The notes below the pieces were generated by a model. It was given only the letters and a program-made list of their open reading frames with translations, did not search any database and was not told the origin of the DNA. DNA of 60,000 nucleotides from Branchiostoma floridae. Its lineage: Eukaryota > Chordata > Leptocardii > Amphioxiformes > Branchiostomatidae. This document shows positions 1-10,700 of the stretch, piece after piece. The stretch lies in assembly GCF_000003815.2 (NCBI RefSeq), contig NC_049986.1, forward strand, positions 16,235,172 to 16,295,171, written 5' to 3'. Numbering within the stretch: the first letter of the stretch is position 1; every line of letters starts with the position of its first letter. The translations under genes and the position numbers were made by a program.

Positions 1-464
1 TAAATTCTAATGCTATAGTTTGATAAGCAGCAGATTTGGATGCTTATATCTTAGAGCCACGAAGTAGAGGATCCCATATTACAAATGAAACACTGAACGC
101 CTGACTTTAGACCGGTCTGTTACTTAGAAATTAGAATAGTAATGTCTCATTCTTAGTTAATTTACAATCGGAGTCCAATTGTTCCTACGTGACGTGACGT
201 CTTGATTCACGAATCATTTGATTACAATAGATGGAGTTCATTAAGTACGTCACCATGAACATATTAAGGATAGGTCTAATTTGTCAAATGCATACTACGT
301 TGATAGGTGTGATATCCATATGATAGCCCGGATTTAGGGGTAGTTGATTGTTCGTTGTCATTCTCATGGGTGAAATAAAGATAATTCATTCTCTGTAAAT
401 GTATTGCCTCCGATTCCAGTTAACGTTGCTCCTTAGATTTCGCTCTCATACATGCTAATATATA
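1..464. other. Upstream non-coding DNA
   Basis: AT-rich sequence with no ORF of note and no recognised element. A tandem GTGACGTGACGTC motif near 190-201 resembles a cAMP-response half-site cluster, but it lies about 1.4 kb from the nearest start codon and no function can be assigned. Confidence 0.4.
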
Positions 465-687
465 ACGCTGGTTCACCTTTATCCGAGGGTGACCTATATC
501 CGTTGTTTGTAAAAAAGCGTATTTAAGGATATAAAGTCGACGGACGGTGGTTTCACACAGGAACATTTTGAAAATATTGCAAATGCACCAAATGTTAAAC
601 CACAGTCCGCAGATTTAATACTCCTAAACGTACGGTTTTTAAGGACAACGAATAAAGGTCACCCGGCTGATAAAGGTGAACTAGCGT
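465..687. mobile_element. MITE, ACGCTGGTTCACCTTTATC family, copy 1
   Basis: A 223 bp element with terminal inverted repeats. The left end reads ACGCTGGTTCACCTTTATC and the reverse complement of the right end reads ACGCTAGTTCACCTTTATC; the similarity continues inward for about 40 bp through GGGTGACC. A second copy lies at 3206-3423 with the same layout, including the internal GTCGACGGACGGTGGTTTCA segment. No ORF is present, so it is non-autonomous. The target duplication is unclear and the superfamily is not assigned. Confidence 0.75.
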
Positions 688-1465
688 CAACGTTGTAGCA
701 CATAAACGATTTATCATATTCTCATATCATCATAGTCACAAGTCTGCTGCAATATGCTTTCCTACGATAGGCTGTTGTGAAAGACACTTTCAGTCGTTTA
801 TTGGTCATAATTAGGTCACACACGTAATGCTGATTTGCATAACCAGCTGATTTCATTCCCATGGTCTGACCTGCGCTTCATGTACATTGCACCCTATCTC
901 GAGTTGACATCTTATTTACAGTAACCAGGAGAGACTAGGTACTCATACCGATTTTACGGAACTCAGACGTGTTTTGCGGAACACACACGATCTTTACTGA
1001 TGGTAAAACTCGTATAAGTTTCGTAAAATCCGCATGCTTCTTAGCAGTCGCAGGCAGCCCTTGTAACAACTATGAAAGATAACGTACAATTAATCGGTTT
1101 TTCTTTTCTAGCGGAAGCTCAACTTGCATGAAGCCATTAATATATACGTTACTTTGACACATAGATCCCCTTTATTTAATGAAAATGGGATATTTGTCCC
1201 TAAATATCTTTTATTCGTTTCATCTTACAAAATCTCCAAAATTAAAATCTTAAGTTGATTATATTAAGTCAAACCTAAAACGTTACATCTTTAAGTTGGA
1301 CTAGAGTAGTCGCTTACTATACTGTGCTTTAGTGCTTACCATTATTTGTCTGTCTTGTTTCTTTTGTCACCTGCAATTGGCCCTTGGGCAAGAATTTGCA
1401 ATAAACTTATGTATATGTATATCGGCGAGTGCAAGTGTACATGTCTGCACGTCGAAATGCCACCA
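688..1465 (+). promoter_or_regulatory. 5' flank of PSP94-like gene A
   Basis: Non-coding flank of the first gene. It contains an ATTTGCAT octamer at 833-840, followed by AACCAGCTGATTTC. The same block lies upstream of the other two copies. The octamer is the classical POU-factor site. Here it sits about 750 bp before the ATG, farther than in the other copies. The rest shows no recognisable feature. Confidence 0.45.
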
Positions 1466-1512
1466 GGCGGTCTGTAGAACCGCCCACATGTTTGTTCTTG
1501 CTTTATGTAAAC
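1466..1512 (+). promoter_or_regulatory. Core promoter block of gene A
   Basis: GGCGGT (1466-1471) and ACCGCC (1479-1484) form a short inverted repeat, followed by CCCACATGTTTG and a TATGTAAAC box (1504-1512) 82 bp before the ATG. The order and spacing recur before genes B and C, while the surrounding sequence differs more. TATGTAAAC is probably the TATA-like element; that role is inferred. Confidence 0.6.
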
Positions 1513-1585
1513 ATAATTTCAAGACCAACTTCCAACTTAAATCAACTTATTCGGTTCAAACAACTCTTTTGGTCCGAGAGCAACC

Positions 1586-3815
1586 ATGTCGAACCTCATC
1601 TGCGTGGCTGTCTTGGTGGCATCGACTCTGATCGCTAATGTGAATGCCGGGTACATGGTACAAGGTAAGAGCAAGGAGGTTGGTAAGAGGTTTGTGAACA
1701 AAGCACAGAAAGAGAGAGATATAAGTTTTACACATACATTCGTAGAATCATTGTATGAAAAGTGGACCTTGCCATATGGAACAGGCACGCGTAACAATAT
1801 GTAAGACCTACCATATGGAGTATACAGTATTGTGGTTTCGTCGTTCGCTATTTAGAAAGAATCGGGATTAAATTAGATCGAACAACTATCATCTATGCCC
1901 CATTTGCAAGGCTTTTTTTATTTGTTAACAGCCGTATTTTGGTAACAAATTATCAAATGAAAGTGAATCATGCCATTTGAAACGTCTGGGTAAGTTAGAA
2001 TGAGTATCAATTTGTTGGGATTTAGACGCTAACAAATATCTAAGGGGTATAGACTGTGGTACGCTGGCGGCATCGCTGCGTTCTACATTTAACCTGTGTT
2101 ACCCTTGAATCTGTAGTGGAAATATCAAGCAAAACGTACAAGTATGACTAAAACGACAACACAACAAAGCGTAAAAACATTCGCCTTTTAACGATTCGCT
2201 CAGCGCTCTGTCAAATCGCACGGCCGCAGCGACGCCTTCAACGTACCGCAGCTGAAGTGATATACAGTACCTCCTGAAACGTGAAACGGTCGTCAGTGTT
2301 CCTGGGGCTAGTCATGATTTCAAGTTTCCCAATTTACCAGGATCGTGTCCAGATGATGAGAACGGCAGGCCTTACCATCCAGGAGACCAGTGGAACGAGG
2401 GTTGCTACTCGTGCACCTGTTCTACTGGGTTCTACGGCTGCAATGAGCGGTAAGAGTCGTGTGGGCAGATGACGTTACGTAGTAATCTCTTTGACTTTGA
2501 CTTAATTGACGATGAGACAAGTCTGCCTAGGCAGCTTTGGGCTGGTAGCGCAGATACAAAAATGCCGACGAACATACAAAGAATCTCTACGTACGCTCAG
2601 GCTGATTTTAAAGTCTTTTAGTCATTTTGTCGGACAGTTTGTTTTGTCAGGGATTGTTTTCTTTGACCAGCTCGACAAGGTGATGTCAAACACAAGCTGG
2701 AGCTGAACCTCTGCGTAAAGAGTCATGGCCGATGCATTCTACTATATAAGCTTCGGATGGCCCATAATGATGACCTGAATTCCTTTTTTTCTATTTGCTT
2801 TTTGGATAAACGAGGACAATGTGGCACAGCACTCACGTAACTTATATCAACAGTGCCACATACGCGGTACAGACAGAAAGTAAAGGTAATCTTTTACCTC
2901 CCCGACCGAAGTCAGGCACCCAATTTCACACCTGGGTGAAGTGAGGAAGGTTGTGTAAAGTGCCTTTCCCAAGGGTACAACGTCGGCGGCACGGCGGGGA
3001 TCGAACTCAGGACCTATAGATTCCGAGCCGAACGCTCTACCAGTTACGCCACGCCCGACGCCAACCTGAATTCATTTAGGGCGGTAAAAGGTAGGAGAAG
3101 GAAAGGGTTGGGCTCCGCCTTCCAATACCGTACCCTACACACAGAGTGGATAGCAACATCGCAACCCGCTGTCCCTACGGCCTCAAAAGGCTATGGACCT
3201 ATTAAACGCTAGCTCACCTTTATCCGCAGAGTAACCTATATTCGTTGTGTTAACCCACACAGTATTAAGGGATATCAAGTCGACGGACGGTGGTTTCAAT
3301 GTGTAATATGTTCAAACTATTGTAGTTTCAAAACTATCGTCCCTCGACTTGATGCCTCTAAATACCTGGATTTTTTTAAAAACAATGCATATAGGTTACC
3401 TTGTGGATAGAGGTGAACTAGCTTTATAAATTTACCTCACTGTTTTCATTTGCCCAGGTTCCCTACCTGCACGTACCCCGATGACCAATGTTCAAGCTTT
3501 TACAGTTGCACCGACTGTATACGTAGAACTGTCTTAGCTCTACGTGTCAAATTGACAGTAGCCATGATATAGACTTTGCAACATCGAGGAATTCTCTACT
3601 ATGTCGCCTTTTATTGTCAGTCAACGTTAAAGACCTAGATGACCATGTTTATTGTGCTATTGTGATATCTATTTGTATCCGTTTTGCCCAGGTTCCCTAC
3701 CTGCACGTACCCCGATGGCTGTATGAAGGTGTATAACGATGACGGCTGTGAGATCATGGCCGTGATGGAGAACCAGGCTGACCAGGTCTGCGACCCGATG
3801 TACTGTGTGATGTGA
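1586..3815 (+). CDS. Beta-microseminoprotein (PSP94)-like secreted protein, gene A
   Basis: Exons 1586-1664, 2341-2449 and 3692-3815 join to 103 codons plus TGA. The donor after exon 1 is GTAAGA, and phases are 1 then 2. Exon 1 encodes a signal peptide starting MSNLICVAVLVAS. The mature part has ten cysteines, including W-N-E-G-C-Y-S-C-T-C in exon 2 and KVYNDDGCEIMAVMENQ in exon 3. C-x2-C-x-C after a tryptophan, ten cysteines in all and a short secreted chain match the beta-microseminoprotein family; a single VWC-like domain is the main alternative. The C-terminus ends CDPMYCVM, two residues shorter than in genes B and C and without their GCW ending. AATAAA follows at 3867. Intron 2 holds a SINE, a MITE and a partial exon 3 copy. 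Family function is not well established, so only a secreted role is inferred. Confidence 0.7.
2879..3060 (-). mobile_element. tRNA-derived SINE in intron 2 of gene A
   Basis: Read on the minus strand, this has a tRNA-like head with a pol III A box (TGGCGTAACTGGTAGAGCG, 3033-3051) and B box (GGTCCTGAGTTCGATCCCC, 2996-3014). A non-tRNA body follows, with CCCTTGGGAAAGGCACTTTA. The long body marks it as a SINE, not a tRNA gene. It is antisense to the host gene. Confidence 0.75.
3206..3423. mobile_element. MITE, ACGCTGGTTCACCTTTATC family, copy 2
   Basis: A 218 bp relative of the element at 465-687. The left end reads ACGCTAGCTCACCTTTATCC and the right end, reverse-complemented, GCTAGTTCACCTCTATCC. 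It lies in intron 2 of gene A and ends 34 bp before a truncated copy of exon 3, so it may mark a rearrangement boundary. Confidence 0.75.
3437..3572 (+). pseudogene. Partial duplicate of exon 3 (possible alternative last exon) of gene A
   Basis: The polypyrimidine tract, acceptor CAG (3457) and first 27 coding bases of exon 3 (encoding FPTCTYPD) are repeated here, 234 bp before the true exon 3. After 3484 the match stops and the sequence becomes the usual tail of intron 2, also seen before exon 3 of genes B and C. Spliced from exon 2, it would stay open for 37 codons and stop at TAG 3570-3572, giving a different cysteine-containing tail. It is either a dead remnant of unequal crossing-over or an alternative terminal exon; no polyadenylation signal is evident right after it. 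Confidence 0.6.
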
Positions 3816-4610
3816 GCAGGGAACACAGCTGTTCAAGTCGCTACGATCACCCAATGATGCATTGAAAATAAAGAACATATATCGAACAACCGTGTTTTCC
3901 TGACTTTTCACTGCCAGCAGGCTATGCTGGAATTAAACTGCTCCTTAGTGGGTCTGTCCTTGGTACTGAATGGGACATTCTTTTTTCTCCAAAGGAAGGA
4001 TTGCTCTATGTATCTGTATCTATATCTGTATCTGTATCTATATCTATATCTATATCTGTATCTGTATCTGTATCTATATCTATATCAATATATAACGTTA
4101 TATCTATATCTATATATTTTTCATAGCTGTGGAAACGAAGAAAGCTACGCTCAGGTCATTTTGGCCTGTGACTGAAGGTAGAATTAAAACACGTATTTCC
4201 TTACTGCCCAGCATAGTCGTATATTCGTCAAGAATCACCTTTAGGTTGACGTCACATATGACGTCATCACTTGACGTTATCACACGTCTTGTCATGCATC
4301 GATTTGCATAACCAGCTGAATTCTTTCCCATCGCCTGACCTTTTAACATCACAACATTATCTCGAGCAGACATTCTATTGACAGTAACAACAGTGAAAGA
4401 TAATGTGCCTCGTTCATTCCAGACGAAAAATCATGTACTGTGCACATAGCTTTAGGTTTTTGATGTAAATCATATCTCTTTCGTAATAAGAGACTGGAAT
4501 GGATGTTATCATTTCTTGCTTTTTCTTTACAAAGTCTCTATAAAACAAACGCATCATTATGACCTGCGAGTGCGAGACATCGGCATTGTCAATACGGCAA
4601 AATTCCATTA
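3816..4610 (+). promoter_or_regulatory. Gene A to B spacer with CRE and octamer elements
   Basis: Holds the 3' UTR of gene A with AATAAA at 3867-3872, then an ATATCTGTATCT-type microsatellite (about 4011-4117). Upstream of gene B lie two TGACGTCA palindromes (4247-4254, 4259-4266) and an ATTTGCAT octamer (4302-4309) followed by AACCAGCTGAATTC. TGACGTCA is the consensus cAMP-response element and ATTTGCAT the POU octamer; regulation through them is inferred from conservation upstream of gene C. Confidence 0.55.
4011..4117. repeat. TATCTG/TATCTA hexanucleotide microsatellite
   Basis: About 100 bp of alternating TATCTG and TATCTA hexamers, degenerate at the 3' end. Any ORF through it is an artefact of the repeat. 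Confidence 0.9.
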
Positions 4611-4665
4611 GGCGGTCTGTAGAATTTCTAGAACCTCCCACATATTTGCTCTCGCCTATGTAAAC
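4611..4665 (+). promoter_or_regulatory. Core promoter block of gene B
   Basis: GGCGGT (4611-4616) with a degenerate partner ACCTCC (4633-4638), then TTTGCTCTCGCC and TATGTAAAC (4657-4665), 77 bp before the ATG. Same arrangement as genes A and C; the second arm of the inverted repeat carries a G-to-T change. Confidence 0.6.
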
Positions 4666-4733
4666 TTAGATCACAGAATTAAATAAATTTCTTGGTCTGG
4701 ACACCTCTTTTCATTCGACATACTAAAACAAGT

Positions 4734-7700
4734 ATGGCGAACCTCATCTGTGTGGCTCTGTTGGTGGCCTCTACTCTGCTCGTCAATGTGAACGGGTACG
4801 CGATACAAGGTGAATTTTTTGTTTAAATACCTATTACTAAGCATGTATAGAAATATTAGTTTAATTCAACAAAGGCATAAAACATAGTCATAAATTCTAA
4901 AAGTGGAACTTGTCATTTGGAAGTTTTACTCTATAGATTTATTTTGTACTTTGTGTGATAGTCGCTGCCATACATTGTACCGTGTACAATAAAGTTCATC
5001 ATGTTTCTGATAAGTATCCTGTCCTTGTCCAATCCCATTTGTATTGTTTCTGTTTTTGTCAGCAGGGCTAGCTCTTTGTAATAGCCACAGGCTAGTTGGG
5101 CAGCCCTGTCTGTGCGTGCTGAACAGCCAAACCAATTAATAATAAATGTTTCTGACATTGCCAGGACAGTGTCCAGCGGATGAGACCGGCAAGCCCCACC
5201 ATCCAGGAGACGTATGGAACAACGGCTGCTACACCTGCCAGTGTTACGCCGGGTACTACGCCTGCAACCAGGCGTAAGTATCATATAAACATCACAAATA
5301 AATGCTATCCATACGATTCGTTTCGAGTGTCCTTTGTGACGACAACGTAAAGTACCGTGTCGTCGAGATTTTTGCACAAGACTATGGTGTAGTGGTGCGA
5401 TGATAGTACTGTTCAGGTCCCTTCCCTATTTCCAAACTATAACTGTATTATTTTATATAACTAGTATTATATATAGACAAATCTGCATGAAAGTGCATGT
5501 ATCGTGCATTAAAGCACATGTATGGAAGCGCCAGTGGTAGATAAACTCTGGGTATAGACAGACTACTCCTACTGCTCCTAGCTATGGGACGGATCGCGGA
5601 GTGGGGGAATGATCGAACCATTGTATCCGTATGGCCTTTTCGCTACCAACAGACCAGAGGAGGCATCCGGGGTTACCCAGAATGCAATTTAACCTTTGAC
5701 CCCTGACTTCCGGTTGTGTGTCATGTGTGGCTGAAGGTGATTTCCAGTCTTGCCCACTTTTAGGGCTTTCTGCTCCGTGGCTGTGCAGTTTTAGGGGCCT
5801 ATTGTTTTTTAGTGTCTTCGTAGAGGCAATGAATATTCTATTTATGTGTTCCTTTGGAGGCAACATGTATTCTATACGTTAGAATTGCGCATTTTATCTT
5901 CGAACAGCGTTACGTAAACATCAAGAAATTTTGCTCATTTCATGACGCTCCCGGACGGAATCTTTGCCTCGGTTACTAAAAATCGTGGGGACCTTAGGTT
6001 TTCAGTATGTTTAACATGTACTATGATGTCTTAGCTTGCGTTGGGTGCCGTGATAATCTAAGGTCCCCACATTTTGCTGAGAACTTTGAAATTTGGGGGA
6101 GGGGGGCTATGGCTGCGTTGTGTAAACGATATCTACACGGTTGTTCACTGTCGGCGTTGATGTCTCCCTGGCACGTAGCTTTAATAAATTACTATTTTTT
6201 TTGTGATTTTCAGTTACATGTTGCACATTTTAGGTTATGTCTGGCCGGTTTTGTGACAGCTTAGCCATAGACAACACGGTCTTCCGTATTTGTGTGCTCT
6301 TTTCAACCCGGGCCCATATAGGAGAACAACACGTAAATGATATCCCCTTGTTGAGATGTCCACGTCCACACAGCCAGAAGACAGCTGTACAGATGCCACT
6401 AGTCCTAACTCAGAGATCCCATAGTATCTATATAGTGTCTAATGTATGGATATACCAATGTTTATGTATGCAGATTTTAATTATGGAATATATGGATAGA
6501 GCAGAGATTCCACAAATTTGCAGTGGGTGTGCCACCAGTGAATGAAGATACAGGCGCACATTCACGTCTACTGAATAATTCTTATATTTTGAACTCGACA
6601 CGTGTGTACATATTTTGATATATACACACACATACAAGTACCCCTTGTTTTCTTGAATAATATACGCAAAACTATGCACATTGTTTTCAACCTTCTTTCT
6701 ACATTGGGTGGTGTGAAGACTTTAAGCAGTGTTGTGTAACAAGTTCTGTTTTTTGACAAATAAATAATAAAATGAAGACAATTTCACAGAATGACTTCAA
6801 TTATTTATTGCCGTAATACAATCAAGTGCACTTTTTCAATGTAGGTTGTTTCCATACACTTATCCCCAACAACAGTTGGAGACTGACAAGTGTATGTGTA
6901 TCAGTGGTTCTAGTTAAGATAGACATGTTGTATTTACAGAGGCTTTTACATCTCATGTTCTTCGTTTATTGGTACAACACAGTAGTATATTTAAAGCTAT
7001 GCCACACTATGATATGTAGGGGTTGCAATCATTCAGTACATTTTTCTCTGTTGCTTCATATTCTTGAGATTTTATGTAAATATTGTGATTGACAGTAACA
7101 CAGTATATGTTTAACAGTTGTTCAACAGTACAATATGAATTGGTTGCTTTCAACTGTATTTGTATCAAAATCTATATACTGTACGGAAAGCTCAAGTAAG
7201 ATGTTACACCTGTAATACTGTATGTTGCAATGTACAAGAAACATATTTACAAGACAAACCCTCTATGTTTCAGTATACAAAATATACATACAGACTTGAC
7301 CCACTTGCACAGGAATGTTAATTTTTGTGCTGCAACATTGTCAGTTTGTACTGTGTCAAGAAGGCTATTCCTGACAAAAGAAATCCATATTTCTCTGGCT
7401 ACCTCAATGGGACAGTAATATTGAGCAAGTCACATTTTCCTGATATAACATATATAATGTAAGCTATCAACACTAAATTAATGTAAGCTATCAACACTAA
7501 ATTGGCCCCTGTAGTTCCAAAAGAAGCCACTAGGGGATCAACACTTCACCAATTACTTATAAGATATACCAAATACACTATTTGAAAAGGATAGCCATAT
7601 AGCATGTCCAGAAGTTAAGATATCAAACACGGAAGTTCTCCTGCAGTGCCGTAACAACTGCAATATGCATATGGGAATGGGAGCACATCACAAAAGTCCC

Positions 7701-10700
7701 ACTGACTGTGCCAACTCTTAGTCAGTCTGGCATCCATACCCCTGAGAACATGCCGGTGCTGGATTATGGAGACTGTCCATATTGCTGCCCAGCTAGTGGC
7801 TCCCTCACTCCTGCATCAGCCACTTCCCATCCATCTCCAGTAGAGAGTGAAGACAGTGATGATGATGAAGAATTGGAGGCAGCCACCATTGAACAGCGCG
7901 GCTTGACACGAGAAAGGAAATACCAAGACACTCTTGCAGCTGTAAAAGACAAAATGTTAGTCAACATGAGGCCTGTTCCTGTTAGATTGGACTTTGAACC
8001 GGACAACCATTAGGACAGAAATGTTATTAAAATCGATGCCTTGGTAAACCACTGGAAAGTTATTGGTTACATGCCTGTTGAGATGATTCTGAAAGTTACA
8101 AAAGCAATGAAGAGAGAAGAAATTGGATCTGTTACATTACCATCTACACCCAAGTTTGAACTACACCCTGTACAGAATGGGTTTGGAGCTTCAATAGCAG
8201 TTGTGAAGAAAGGCAAGTGGGGAGCAGATGACAAAAACAATGTGTATAATAGTGATTTGTCTTCTCTGTAAATTATGACAGATACAACATGTTGTACCAC
8301 AATTACTACTATATCACTAGTATATACTATAGACAATAGAGTTATGCAACTTCCTTTACTAAGGCTTTAGATATCACCGTCTTGAGTTTTCCATACGGTG
8401 TACCGTGTATATACAGTATTACAGTTGCAACATCTTACATTTTCCATAAAGTGTATTAGATACGACTGAAAGACTGCAATCACCACATATTTTTATCATT
8501 ATTCTGTGGCATAATCTTTAAACATGTTACTGCTTCACAACTCACTGTCTTCATCACTGTAGTCCAAGTCATCAAGGCTGTCTGCAGTGGTTGATGGGGG
8601 TCAACTGACGAAGGCGTGATGCCTTCCCACTCCCATCTCTAAGGTGTGCTTTAGAATTCACCGCCCTCGTCGAACCACTGTATTGAGGGATAAGATTGAA
8701 TCCATGACACAGAAATAACAATAGGCACACTTAAATTTTAATCATGATTAGTCCTGTGAAACGCTAGAGGCGAGTAGAACAGTTTTTACCGCAAGCTCAA
8801 CCCCGGGATTCGAATCTGCAACCTATCACACTGGACCCGGGCAGCCAAACTCACAAAACCAAGTATGCAACTGATTATGCCGAAAGGCTCAAAGCCATTT
8901 TGCATGGTCGGTTGGCAGTACTTGAACAGTACTGTTACACCTGGATGACGTATGAATGGGTTGGCATTTTTGCAGGAAAATTTTACATTTACATTTACAT
9001 TGCCAACCTTGTAACTGTAAAGGTTTCCAGCAAAAATGCCAGCCCATGCATACATCATCCAGGCCTAACTGATCATAAGATCAGGACATTTCTGTAACGG
9101 TTTACTATTGTCCATATCATTACAAGCAGGAAAATTAGACTTGACTGATTTTAAGTATTGGCCCTGCTAAAAATTAGCACAGCAGTGTACACACGACGTT
9201 GGATCTAAAACCAGGGCTCGAAATACTTTTTTCTGCATACCTGCACTGGTGCAGGTAACACTGGAAATTAACTACACCAGACAAATTTAACCTGCACCAT
9301 TCTGAATTTTGAAAGTATGGATCATACTAAAATTGTCAGTTCAGGAACCATTTTTTTATATATACTTAATAGGTGGTAACAGTCAATGCTGAGCTAATAA
9401 CAATCAAATCCACCTACAACTCCAGGACATTTATGTATAAAACCTAGTATATGGACCAGTGCAATTTTAATATAGGTGCAGGTAGACACCAGAAATACCT
9501 GAAAAAAATCCAATTTTACCTGCAGTGCACTAACATGCATATGTAGGTGGTATTTTGAGCCCTGAAACAGATTTGTAGCACAATTTTGTCGCCCCCCAGT
9601 ATGAGTAATGAGGCTGTTTAACGTGGTCGAGGCACCTCCTCGAGCACGGGACCCCCGTTTTACGTCTCTCCCGGAAGACGATTTCGTGGAAACTTCGTGA
9701 GGCTACAGCAATCCGGACGTCCTTGGTTGGTCCCCCATCCAAGCACTGTCCGGACCGTCGCGTTGCTTAACTTCCGAGATCGAGGGATCGGGTGACCAAC
9801 GCGCCACGCGGCCGTAGCCCTGAAACAGATTTGTAGCACAATTTTGTCGCCCCTCCCAGATTTTTAATCCAATCAAAATTGAAACATATGTTCTAATATT
9901 GAAATTCTACGTTGGTTTTGTTAAAAACGTCATGGTATTTGCGGTTCATGTCTCCTCCGCACAAAACAAGCTTTGCCCCCCTCCCCCCAACAACTTACAA
10001 TTTCGCCCGATACGGCGACTGTTTGTAAGAAAATACGGAGAAAATAGGTTAAAAAGGAGGTTGAGTTTACAAAGGATGCCAGAGACACAAAATTGTGCAA
10101 GGATAGATGGTAGAGACTCACCTTTGCCACACAACGTCTGCCCACTCCAAGCAGCTTTGGTGCGGGGAATTTTTGGTGACCTTGCGCTGGCACTTGTGTT
10201 GTTTGTCGGCAGCCCCGGGCCGGGATTATCGCTGTCAATTTGAAGCTACCAGAGAAAATCGGCCGCACCGCAGGTTGGCAGACACAATATCAGCTTGTAA
10301 GCATTCCCATGTCTGGAATAGCGACTTATCGATACAGTACAAACTGACAAATTATTTGATATCCCTGTTTTCCGTGAGGCTGGTTCCGTCTACTGTGTTG
10401 CGCTAGACGTAGACTCAAGGTGCTATATACTTCCGGTTCATTCTGCTTCCGGTTCAAGGTGCTTGTGATCTGGTTTCACGTGGTTTTATTCCCAGGGTGC
10501 TTACTCGTGCATGATATCAGCAAGAGAATGATTGACTGAACCTGTTTGTCCGCTCGATGTACCTAGAAAGTGTCTGGTACAATGCTGAGTTAATCCGCTC
10601 TTTATGATTTTCCCTCATTCCCGCTAAGGTTACTATGTCTCTATCCTTATCTGGAATTCCATATGTTTCATACACATTATCTGCCTCATAGAACATTAGC

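Noticed and set aside
3924-4175. YLYLYLYLY-rich open frame
   Set aside because: It is the translation of a TATCTG/TATCTA microsatellite.
8535-8600. Minus-strand C-terminus TADSLDDLDYSDEDSEL before a stop
   Set aside because: The frame is closed by TGA just upstream and there is no splice acceptor; too short to support a gene.
9701-9818. Functional 5S rRNA gene
   Set aside because: It has a non-5S tail, flanking direct repeats and a single dispersed location inside other transposons, which fits a SINE.
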